Positions 12,901 through 24,900 of a stretch of DNA of 64,000 bases are shown in pieces. Under the pieces are notes generated by a model. That model was not told the origin of the DNA and did no database searches. It saw only the letters and a list, made by a program, of their open reading frames with translations. Origin of the DNA: Nocardia sp. BMG51109 (GTDB taxonomy: Bacteria > Actinomycetota > Actinomycetes > Mycobacteriales > Mycobacteriaceae); NCBI RefSeq assembly GCF_000526215.1, contig NZ_JAFQ01000004.1:4216001-4280000 (forward strand). Direction: 5' to 3'. Positions within the stretch are counted from its first letter, which is position 1. Each line of letters starts with the position of its first letter. Made by a program: the position numbers and the translations under genes.

Positions 12901-15900
12901 ATTGCCGTTGACCGTGAACGGCAAACTTGACCGTGCCGCTCTACCCGCGCCCGTTTTCGCCGGCCGCGGAGAGTTCCGTGAACCCGCCGGCGTCGCGGAA
13001 ACCGTGCTGACATCGGTGTTCACCGAAGTCCTCGGTGTGCAACAGGTCGGGGCCGAGGACTCGTTCTTCGATCTCGGTGGTGACAGCATTATCGCCATCC
13101 AGCTCGTGTCCCGTGCTCGGACACAGGGACTCGTCTTCTCTGTGCGTGATGTGTTCGAGCACAAGACTCCGGCCGCACTGGCCGCCCACGCCGACACCGA
13201 TACACCCGTCGCCGTCCTCACGGAGTTGCCCGGCGGCGGTGTCGGGGACCTGCCACCGACTCCGATCGTGCGGTGGCTGCTCGAGCAGGGCGAGAGTATC
13301 GACCGGGTCAATCAGCATATGGTGCTGGAACTTCCGGCCGGGATCGACCATGCCGGGCTGGTCGCGACCTTGATTGCGGTGATCGGTCACCACGACATGC
13401 TGCGTGCGCGCCTGCACGGAAACTCGAGGGACGGTTGGTCTTTGACGACCGCCGAGCCGGGAACGGTGGATGTCGCGGACCTGATCGAGCATGTGACCGT
13501 TGATCCCGCTGTGGGTTCGGATCGGTGGCGGGAGGTCGCGACCGAAGCATTGGATCGTGCGGTGGGGCGTCTGCGCCCGGCAGAGGGTGTCATGGTCGCG
13601 GTCGCCTGGCTCGACGGGGGTCCTGAGCGGGCGGGCCGGTTGATCCTGGTGCTGCATCATCTGGTCGTGGACGGGGTGTCGTGGCGCATCCTGGTTCCTG
13701 ATCTGATGGCGGCGTGGACTGCTGTCGCTGCCGGACGGACCCCTGTGTTGTCGCCGGTGGGTACCTCGATGCGGCGGTGGGCGCATGCGCTGACCGAGCT
13801 GGGGCGGTCGCGGGTACGCGAGGGTGAGCTCGAGTTCTGGGCGCGCCAGGCCGACGGTCCCGACCCGCTGCTGGGGTCCCGCGCCCTGGACCCGGCCCTC
13901 GACCGGCGATCGACTGCCGACCGAGTGGTCGTCACCCTTCCCGAACATGTCACGACGACCCTCGTCGAGAGACTTCCGGAGCGCTACAACGCCGGCATCG
14001 AGGACGCCCTGCTGACCGCACTCACCATCGCGGTCCGTGGCTGGCGCGCACGTCGGGATATCGAAACCTCCTCGCTGCTGGTCGATCTCGAGGGGCACGG
14101 CCGGGAAGAGCATGTCGTCACCGACGTCACCGGTTCCGCACGTACCGCCGATCTCGCGCGCACGGTCGGCTGGTTCACGAGCCTGTACCCGCTGCGCCTG
14201 GACCTGACCGGAATCGATCCTTCTGATGTTTCGTGCCTCGGCCCCGCGCTCAAGGCGGTCAAGGAGCAACTGCGCGCCGTACCCGACCGCGGTATCGGCT
14301 ACGGAATTCTCCGCCACGCCACCCCGGACAGTGCAGCACCGGAGGTTCCGGCCATAGCGCCGCAGGTTAGCTTCAACTACCTCGGACAGGTGACACAGGC
14401 TCTGCTCGGGGCGAATTCCGGTGCCGAACAGTCGATTCCGGCCACCGGCTGGATCCCGGCGGCGGACCTGACCGGTCTGCGCGAGGAACCCGATGCGGAT
14501 CTGCCGCTGACGGCCGTCCTCGAGATCAACACGATCGTGATCGGCGGCGTGCTCTCGGCAGACTTCGGATTCCCCACCACACTGCTGACCCGTGCCGAGG
14601 TTGTCGAGCTGTCCGAACTGTGGACCGACGCGGTCACCGCGATCGCTGCCCATCTCGGCAGCGATACCTCCGGCGGAGCGACCCCGTCGGACTTCGCACT
14701 GTTCCCCGCGATCCAACCGGATATCGAAGTCTGGGAACGGAATTACGGGTCACTGGCCGATGTGCTGCCGCTGGCGCCGCTGCAGTCGGGACTGTACTTT
14801 CATGCGCTGCTGGCTGACCGCGACCTGGATGTCTACACCACCCAGGTCGAACTCGGATTTGCCGGCCATCTCGATGCCGCCCGTTGGCGGGCCGCGGCGA
14901 CCGCTGTCCTGAGCAGACACCCGAATCTCCGTGCCGCCTTCGTCGCCGACTCCAATGGCGCTGTGGCCCAGGTGATTCCCGCCACCGCGCCGCCCGCATG
15001 GCGTGAGGTCGACCTGGCGGGGGCCGACGATGCCACGGCGGCCGTGCGAGGTGTTCGCGATGAGGATCGCTCGACACCGTTCGATCTGGCTCGGCCGCCG
15101 GCGATCCGGTTCACGCTCATCCGGGGTGACGGCGGTGCGGGTTTCGTCGTGGTGGTGACGGCGCATCACATTCTGCTCGATGGCTGGTCGTTGCCGCTGC
15201 TGATGCGGGAACTGGTGGCGCTCTATGCCACCGGTGGTGATCCGGCCCTGCTGGGCCGGCCCGTTCCGTTCCGGGATTACCTGGCGTGGCTGGCGCGTAC
15301 CGATCACGACGCCGGTCTGGCGGTGTGGCGGGAGGCGCTGGCGGGGGTCAGCGAACCCACCTTCCTCGCACCCGCACGTCCCGCCGCTGCGGCCACGGGT
15401 CTGCCCGCTGAATATCGCATCGTCCTCGATACCGAGCGCACCCGCGCCCTCACCGATCTGGCTGCGCGCCTGGGTATCACGGTCAACACGGTGCTGCAGT
15501 TCGGCTGGGGACTGGTGCTGTCCGCCCTGACCGGCCGCGATGACGTCGTCTTCGCGACCACCGTGTCCGGTCGGCCACCGCAGCTGCCCGGCGTGGAATC
15601 GATGATCGGCCTGCTGATCAACACCCTTCCGGTGCGGGTGCGATTCACGCCGGATCGCACCATCGAGTCCGCGCTCATCGAGTTCCAGAATCAGCAGACC
15701 GCGCTGCTCGATCACCACCACACCGGACTCGCCGACATCCAAACCGCCACGGGCACTTCGGCGTTGTTCGACACCATCATGGCGTTCGAGTCCTATCCCG
15801 TCGACACCGACGGCCTGACCACGCATGCCAACCTGCTGGACGGCCTCACCATCACCGGCATCGACGTCGCCGATGCCGCCCACTACCCCTTCGGTCTCCT

Positions 15901-18900
15901 GACCCACCTCGATCCGCACCACACTCTGCAGCTGCGCGCGATCTACCGAAGCGACCTGTTCGAGGCCGATCAGGTGGCCGGGATTCTCGACCGGCTGCTG
16001 GACACTCTCGGCCGAATCTCCGCGCACCCCGACAGCCGGCTGGTCGATGCGGAGCTGCTCGGCGCGAGCGAGAAGTCCCGGGTGCTGACCGAGTGGAGCG
16101 GCACCACCGTCGGCATCGACGCCACCGCCACCCTGCCGAGGGTGTTCGAACGCCGCGCCGCACTCACACCCGATGCCATCGCAGTCGTGGGCACCGACGG
16201 CGCCTATACCTACCGGCAGTTGAACTCTGCGGCAAACCATTTGGCGCACGAGCTGATCGCTCACGGGGTCGGACCCGACACTGTCGTGGCGGTCGCGGTG
16301 GAACGGTCCTGGGAACTGATCGTGGCACTACTCACGGTGCTGAAGTCCGGTGGTGCGTATCTGCCGATCGATACCGCGCATCCGGCTGATCGTGTCGAGT
16401 ACGTTCTTGCCGATGCCGACCCGGCGGCTGTCCTCACTACCGGCGGTCAGCGGAAGCTGTTGCCCAACACTGGAAATCGGACAGTTCTGTCACTCGACGA
16501 GCTCATCGGTGACTCTATCGGGTCGGGCGATGTGGCGAATGTGTCGGATGTCGAGCGTCGTGGGCCGTTGCGTGGGGGCAATCTGGCGTATGTCATCTAC
16601 ACCTCGGGGTCGACGGGTCGTCCCAAAGGTGTTGCGGTGACGCATGGCAACGCGGTGAATCTGTTCTCGGTCACTGCGGATCGTTATGGGTTCGGTTCCG
16701 ATGATGTGTGGGCGTGGGTGCATTCGCATGCGTTCGATTTCTCGGTGTGGGAGTTGTGGGGTCCGCTGTTGTCGGGTGGGCGTGTTGTGGTGGTGGCGTG
16801 GGATGTGGTGCGGTCGCCGGATGACCTGTGGGAAGTGATTCGGTCGCACGGGGTGACGGTGTTGAACCAGACGCCGAGCGCGTTCTACGCGCTCACCGAG
16901 GCCGCCACTGCGCCGCGGCCGGACCGATCCGGGCTCAGGCTGGTCATTTTCGGTGGCGAGGCACTCGATCCGGCGCGACTGGGCCACTGGGATCCGGTGT
17001 TCGGCCGGTCGGGTGGCCCGGAGCTGGTGAACATGTACGGGATCACCGAAAATACCGTGCACACCACCGAACTCGTGCTCTCCGACCGCGTCGCGCGGGA
17101 AGCGCAGAGCAGCCCGATCGGCAAACCGCTGGGCAATGTGCGTGCTTACGTTCTCGATCCGTGGCTGCGCCCCGTACCTCCCGGCGTGACAGGCGAACTC
17201 TACTTCGGTGGCGAGAGCCTGGCACGTGGCTACCGCGGCCGGGCCGGGCTGACCGCGGCCCGCTTCGTGGCCGACCCGTTCGGCGGTGCAGGGGAGCGGT
17301 TGTACCGCTCCGGCGACCTCGTCCGCTGGACCGGCGCCGGTGTGCTCGAATACGCCGGGCGCGTCGACGACCAGGTGAAGATCCGCGGCTACCGCGTCGA
17401 ACCCGGCGAGATCGAAACCGTTCTGGCAGGTCATGCGCAGGTGGGTGGGGCCGCGGTAGTGGCTCGGCCGGCCCCCGGCCTCGCTGACCAGGCGAGCGAT
17501 CCGCAGTTGGTGGCCTATGTGGTGCCCGATCCGATCGGTGCGCCAGTGGCCGACGCCTACCTGCGCCTACAGGCCGCAGGACAGATCGACGGCAGCGAAC
17601 TCCATGAGCTGCCGAATGGTATGCCGGTGGTGGGTCGTAACCGGTCCAATATCGAGTTTCTGTTCCAGGAGGTGTTCGAGCGGGCCGAGTACTGCCATGA
17701 CGGTGTGATCGTTCCGTCCGAGGGGTGTGTTCTCGATATCGGTGCCCATGTGGGCATGTTCTCGGTGTATGCGAAGACGTTGTCGCCGCAGGTGGAGATC
17801 TATGCGGTGGAGCCGATCCCGGATCTGCAACGGATGTATCGGGCGAATTCGGATTTGCACGGCCTGGATGCGACGTTGATCGAGGCGGCGATCGGTGCCG
17901 AGGCGGGTGCCGATGTGTTCACCTACTACCCGGATATGTCGATCCTGTCGGCTCGAGGCAGGGCTACCGAGGACCAGCGGGAGCTGCTGGATTCGTTCCT
18001 GCACAACGAATTCCGGTCGCGGGCCGCCGAAGTGGGCCAGGACGCTTTGGACGAGTTGCTCGATGATCGTCTGAAGTCGGTCGAGGTGCAGGTGCGTATC
18101 CGGACGGTGTCCGACATCATCGACGAGCACGGTCTGGACCGGATCGGGTTGCTCAAGCTCGATGTCGAGGGTGGCGAACTCGAAGCGCTGCAGGGGATTC
18201 GGGATGAGCATTGGTCGCGGATCGAGCAGATCGCGGCCGAGGTCCACGACATCGACAACCGGCTGGCCGTGATCCGGGATCTGTTGCAGCAGCGCGGATT
18301 CCATACCGCTACTCGTACGAATCCGCATGTCACCGGCACCGGTCTGCACATCCTCTACGCCACGCGCACGCTCCGTGACCAAGCCGAGCCTCAACCCGTC
18401 GACATCCTCACCGCGCATCCTCGCTGGGCGAGCCCCACCGTTCTGACAACACTGATCCGCGGCGACCTGACCGACCAATTGCCCGACTACATGATCCCCA
18501 CGACGGTCATGCCCCTCGATCGGCTGCCCCTCACGGTCAACGGCAAACTCGATCGCGCGGCCCTGCCCGCCCCGCTGTTTGCCGAGCGCGGGGAATTCCG
18601 GCCACCTCGCGGCGCTGCCGAGACCCTGCTCGCCTCGCTGTTCACCGAGATCCTCGGCGTCGAGAACATCGGAGCCGACGACTCGTTCCTGGATCTCGGC
18701 GGCCACTCGTTGTCGGCGATGCGGCTGATCGCGCGTGTCCGTGCCCTGGCCGGCGTCGAGCTGCCCATTCGAACGGTCTTCGAATCCCCGACCGTGGCGG
18801 GCTTGGCAGCCCACTTCGGTGCGGGCGCGCGGGCGCGGACAGCAGTGGCGCCCCGACCGCGTCCCGCGGTCGTTCCGTTGTCGTACGCCCAGGCGCGGCT

Positions 18901-21900
18901 GTGGTTCCTGCACCGGCTGGAGGGGCCCTCGGCGACCTACAACCTCCCGATGGCGGTCCGGCTGACCGGCGCCGTCGATGACAACGCACTCGCGGCCGCG
19001 ATCCAGGACGTCGTAGACCGCCACGAATCGCTGCGCACGCTCTTCGCCGACACCGACGGCGTCGGCTCCCAGCGGATCCTCGACCCCGACAAGGCGCGGG
19101 TTCCGGTGCCGGTCACCGAATTCTCCGAGCCCGGCCTGGCCGAGGTGGTCGGCTACCGGTTCGACCTGTCCACCGAAATCCCGTGCCGCGCCGCTGTTCT
19201 GCGTGTCGGCCCGGGGGAGCGAGTGGTGGTTCTGGTCGTGCACCACATCGCCGCCGATGGTGCCTCGATGCCCGCCCTGGTGCGAGACGTGCTCACCGCC
19301 TACGAAGCGCGGCGGCGCGGCAGCGCACCCGAGTGGACGCCGCTGCCGGTGCAGTACGCCGACTACGCGCTGTGGCAGCGTGAGTTGCTCGGTGATCCCG
19401 ATGACGAACAGTCCTTGATCGCCACACAATTCGACTACTGGCGCCGGACCCTGGCCGGACTGCCCGAAGTGACCGAGCTGCCTGCCGATCGGCCCCGACC
19501 GCCGGTGGCGTCCCATCGAGGCGACCTGCACAGGTTCACCATTCCCGCATCGAGCCGCCGCTCGGTCGAAGCCCTCGCTCGCGATCACGCCGCGACTCCG
19601 GCGATGGTGCTGCAGACCGTACTCGCGGTCCTGCTCAACCGTCTCGGAGCAGGCGAGGCCTTGGCCATCGGCGCTCCGATAGTGGGGCGCGCCGATGAGG
19701 CATTGACCGATCTGGTGGGATTCTTCGTCAATACCTGGGTGCTGCGCGTGGACGCCGGTGGCAACCCCACCGTAGCTGAACTGCTCACCCGGGTTCGCGA
19801 CCGTGCGCTCGACGCCTACGCCAACCAGGACGCCCCCTTCGAGCGCCTGGTGGAACTGCTCAACCCGGTCCGCTCCCCGGCGCACCACCCGTTGTTCCAG
19901 GTGGCCTTGGCATTTCAGAACAACCCCCTGTCCGATACCGCATCAGTCGGTGCGCTGCTGCCGGAGCTGACCGCCGCACCGGTGCCGACGGCGACCGGGA
20001 CCGCGCGTTACGACCTGCTTTTCAACGTCATCGACACCGGCAGCGCCGCCGACGGGTACCAGGTATCGATCGAGTACGCCACAGATCTCTACAGCAGCAA
20101 CACAATCGAACGACTCGCCGACCGGTTCCAGCGCATCCTCGACCAGATCGTCGGCGACCCCGCGCGACGACTCACGGATATCGAGGTCCTGGACCCGGCC
20201 GAGCAGGCACGGATAATGCTCGCGAGCCAGGGCGCCGCCACGGATATCGACGCGACCGTCACCCTGCACGAGCTGTTCGAATGGCAGGTGGCCACCACAC
20301 CCGACGCGGTCGCCGTGGTGTGTGACGGCACCGAGAACACCTACCGGCAGTTGAATTCCGACGCCAACAAGCTTGCCCGAGAGCTGATCGCGGCTGGAGC
20401 CGGGCCGGACACCGTGGTGGCCGTCGCCGTCGCCCGTTCCTATCATCTCATCGTCGCCCTGCTCGCCGTGCTCAAAGCCGGCGGCGCCTACCTGCCCATC
20501 GACACCACACACCCGATCGAGCGCCTGGAATACATCCTCGGCGACGCCGATCCGGTCGCCGTCATCACCACCGCTGAACAGCGGACGCTGTTGCCCGACA
20601 CCGGAATTCGACCGGTCCTGCTGCTCGACCACGCCGCGAGCCATACCCGCGACGACGTCGATGTGACCGATGCGGACCGGCGTGCACCGGTGCGGTCGGA
20701 CAATCTGGCCTACGTCATCTACACCTCCGGATCCACCGGTCGCCCCAAAGCCGTTGCGATCACGCACCGCAATGTCGTGAACCTCGTCGCCCAGGAGACC
20801 CCGGCCGGATTCGACGGTCGCATGCTGATGCACTCCTCGATCGGATTCGACGCCTCCACCTACGAACTGTGGCCCGCCCTGGTGGGCGGCGGCGGTGTGG
20901 TCGTCGCGTCGGGCACCGGAACCGATCTGGACGAGATGGTGCGACTGGCCACCCGGCATCGCGTGACGGCGATGTTTCTCACCCCCGCGATGCTCGACGT
21001 GCTGATCGATCGGCTGGCAGCCGCCGCGGGAACGGAACTCACGGACTTGGAACGCGTGACGGTGGGCGGCGATGCCTTCCCGATCGCGACCGCACGCTGG
21101 CTCCGCGAACTCCTGCCGGCACTGCGAATCATCAACGGCTACGGACCTACCGAGGCCACCGTCTGCGATACCGCGTACATCGTCGGCCCGGACGTGGCGC
21201 GCGATGCCGCCGCCTCGGTGCCGATCGGCCTGCCCCTGGACAACCTGCGCGTCTACGTACTCGACGCGTGGTTGCGGCCGGTGCCGCCCGGCGTTGCCGG
21301 GGAGCTGTACATCGGTGGCGCGGGCCTGGCGCGCGGATACCGTGGCCAGGCGGTGTCGACCGCGGCGCGGTTCGTCGCCGACCCCTTCGGCAGCACCGGC
21401 GAACGCCTGTATCGCTCGGGAGATGTGGCGCGCTGGACCGCCGCGGGCGTGCTGGAGTATGTGGCGCGCGCCGACGATCAGGTGAAAGTCCGCGGGTTCC
21501 GGGTGGAACCGGGTGAGGTCGAGGCGGTGCTGCTCGAACATCCCGCGGTGGCGCAGACCGCGGTGGTCGCGCGGGAGGTCCCCGGTGCGGCCGGTGGCCG
21601 GCGGTTGGTCGCCTACCTCGTCCCCGCCGCCGACGCGGACGCCGCGTGGGATTGGCCGCAGCTCGTGCGGGAGCACACGGGCAGGTCACTGCCGGAGTTC
21701 ATGGTTCCCGCGGCCGTCGTGGTGCTGGACCGGTTGCCGTTGACCGTGAACGGCAAACTCGATCGCGCCGCACTGCCCGCACCGGAGTTCACCGGCTCGG
21801 CGGCGTTCCGGGAACCGGCCGGCGCGGCCGAAACCCTACTGGCGTCGGCGTTTTCCGAGATTCTCGGCATCGACCAGGTGGGGGCCGGCGATTCGTTCTT

Positions 21901-24900
21901 CGACCTCGGCGGGCATTCACTGTCGGCGATGCGATTGATCGCCCGGTTGCGCATGCTGGCCGGTGTCGAACTGCCCATCCGCGTGGTGTTCGAATCCCCG
22001 ACCGTTGCCGCGCTCGCCGCGCGCTTCGGCGAAGGGACCAGGGTCCGCGCCGCCGTGATCCGCAGACCCAGGCCCGCGCTGATCCCGCTGTCGTACGCGC
22101 AGCTGCGATTGTGGTTCCTCTACCGCTTCGAAGGCCCGTCGGCGACCTACAACCTGCCCCTGCCGGTGCGATTGCGCGGAGATGTCGACGAGACCGCGCT
22201 CGCGGCAGCCCTGCAGGATGTCGTCGATCGCCACGAATCGTTGCGGACGATCTTCGGCGACAGTGACGGTGTCGGCGTTCAGCTCATCATGGACCCCGCT
22301 GACGACCGGGCCCGAATTCCGGTCCTGGCGGCGCCGTTCTCCGAGGCGGTGCTGGCCGGTGTGGCCAGGTACCGATTCGACCTGTCCGCCGAAATCCCGT
22401 GCCGCGCCGCTGTTCTGCGCGTGGGTCCGGTTGAGCGGGTGTTCGTGCTGGTCGTCCACCACATCGCCGCCGACGGTGCCTCCATGCCCGTCCTGCTCCG
22501 AGATCTGCTCTCCGCCTACGAGTTCCGCCGCCGCGGCAGCGCGCCGACCTGGAACCCGTTGCCGGTGCAGTACGCGGACTACACGCTGTGGCAGCGTGAG
22601 CTGCTCGGCGACCCCGAGGACCACCAGTCGCTGATCGCCCGCCAATTCGGTTACTGGCGTGAAACTTTGGCAGATTTGCCGGAAGTGATCGAGCTGCCGA
22701 CCGACAGACCGCGTCCGGCCGTGGCCTCGCACCGGGGTGATCTGTTCGGGTTCACCATCCCCGCCGCAGCGCGACGGCGTATCGAGGCGTTGGCTCAGGA
22801 GAATGGGGCTACCTCGGCGATGGTGTTGCAGGCCGCGTTGGCGGTGCTGCTCACCCGTTTGGGTGCGGGGGAGGATCTGGCTCTGGGCGCGCCGATCGCC
22901 GGGCGTGCCGATGAGGCGCTGACCGATCTGGTCGGGTTCTTCGTGAACACGTGGGTGCTTCGCGTGGACAGCTCGGGCAACCCCACCTTCGAGGATCTGC
23001 TGGCGCGGGTTCGGGAGCGGGCCTTGGATGCTTACTCCCATCAGGATGCGCCGTTCGAGCGAATCGTGGAGTTGCTCAATCCGGTTCGCTCGCCCGGTCA
23101 TCATCCGTTGTTCCAGGTGTCGCTGGCTTTCCAGAACAACCCACTGCCCGATACCGGCGCGCTCGACACGCTGATGCCGGGATTGACCATCACGCCGGTG
23201 CAGGCTCCGACCGGGACCGCGCGGTATGACCTGTTGTTCAATATCGTGGATGGTGGCCGGGCCGAGGACGGTTTCCAGGCGTGGATCGAATACGCCACCG
23301 ACCTCTACGACGCTGCCACCATCACAGCACTCGCCGACCGGTTCCTGCGGGTTCTGGATCAGACATCGGGCGACCCTCGCATCCAGATCGGCGACATCGA
23401 AATCCTCGGCCTCGCCGAGAAATCCCAGCTGTTGGCGGAGTGGAACGACACCGGCACCGCGATCGACCCTGTGGCGACTCTGCCGTCACGATTCGCCCAC
23501 CGGGCAACCACTACACCGGAGGCCATTGCGGTCACCGCTGACGGAGTCGACTACACGTATCGTCGGTTGGCCTGTGCCGCAAGCCATGTGGCTCGTGAGC
23601 TGATCGCGGCCGGGGTCGGCTCGGACACAGTGGTCGCGGTCGCGGTCGAGCGTTCCTACAGCCTGGTCGTGGCGCTGCTGGCCGTGCTCGAGGCCGGCGG
23701 CGCCTATCTGCCCATCGATACCGCGCATCCGGCCGAACGCATCGAGTACTTCCTCGGCGATGCCGACCCGATTGCGGTCCTCACCACGGCCGAGCAACGG
23801 AAGCTGTTGCCCGGCACCGGTGATCGCGCTGTCTTGCTGATCGATGACCTGATCGCCGCCGCTCCCGGTACCGCGACAGCGGGCGTACACGATGCCGAGC
23901 GGCGGTCGCCGCTTCGGCCGGACAATCTGGCCTACGTCATCTACACCTCCGGCTCCACAGGTCGTCCGAAAGCCGTTGCGGTGACCCATCGCAGCGTGGT
24001 CCACCTGGTCACCCAGCAGTGGACGATCGACGATCGGGACCGGATGCTGATGCAGTCCTCCATCGCATTCGATGCCGCGGTGGCCGAGGTATGGCCGACG
24101 CTGCTAGGCGGCGGTGCGCTGATCGTGTCGACGGAACCGGTTAGGGATCCCGAGGCGCTGGCGCACCTGATCCGGACGGCAGGTGTGTCGAAGGCCTTCC
24201 TGACACCGCTGCTACTGCTCGCACTGATCGAGCATGCGGAAAGCGCGTCCCCCGAGGTGCTGTCGGGCCTGCGGCAGGTCGCCACCGGTGCTGACGTGTT
24301 GCCGCCGGGACTGGTCCAGCGATTCGGGGCCGTCGCCCCGGCGGCGGAACTGGTGAACTGGTACGGGCCGACCGAAGCGACCGTGTACGCCACCGCGTAC
24401 GCGGTCGAACCCGCACGCGATCTCGGCAGTGCGTCCGTACCGATCGGAGCGCCGATAGCCAACGCGCGGGTGTACGTGCTCGACGCCCGGATGCGGCCGG
24501 TGCCGCCCGGCGTGACGGGTGAGTTGTACATCGGCGGTGCGGGTTTGGCCCGCGGGTACCGAGAACAGGCGGTGCTGACCGCCACGCGATTCGTCGCCGA
24601 TCCGTTCGGTGGCGAGGGTGGCCGGCTCTATCGTTCCGGGGACTCGGCGCGCTGGACCGCCGCGGGGGTGCTCGAGTACCTGGGCCGTGCCGACGATCAG
24701 GTGAAGATCCGTGGGTTCCGGGTGGAGCCCGGCGAAGTGGAATCAATCCTGTTGCGGCACAGCGATATCGCGCAGGTGGCTGTGGTAGCGCGGGAGACGA
24801 GCGGTGGGACGGGAGCACGCCGGTTGGTCGCCTACATCGTTCTCGGACCCCACTGCGCGCGAGGTGATGTCGACTGGTCACGGGCCGTGCGGGAGTTCGT

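Larger units (their letters stand above)
9135..14690 (+). other. NRPS module 3 (C-A-MT-T-E), predicted methylated D-Thr
   Basis: C about 9135-10480 (LCL style). A about 10536-12950, interrupted between motifs A8 ([10 protein letters not shown]) and A9 (LPDYMVP) by a methyltransferase of about 270 residues. Pocket code D F W N I G M V H K is the established threonine code. The insert has [11 protein letters not shown] and [13 protein letters not shown], typical of FkbM-type (Methyltransf_21) enzymes rather than the usual NRPS N-methyltransferase. The carrier has LGGDSI (about 13075) and is followed by an E domain (13210-14690) with [10 protein letters not shown], so a D-allo-Thr derivative is expected. 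Whether O or N is methylated cannot be read from sequence; the FkbM family favours O. Confidence 0.85.
14740..18825 (+). other. NRPS module 4 (C-A-MT-T), predicted methylated L-Thr
   Basis: C about 14740-16070 with [12 protein letters not shown] style, as expected after an E domain. A about 16120-18575 with the same threonine code D F W N I G M V H K and the same FkbM-type insert between A8 and A9 (about 17555-18370). Carrier LGGHSL-type near 18695. No E domain. Two blocks of this A domain are base-for-base copies of module 3 (see the repeats). Confidence 0.85.
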
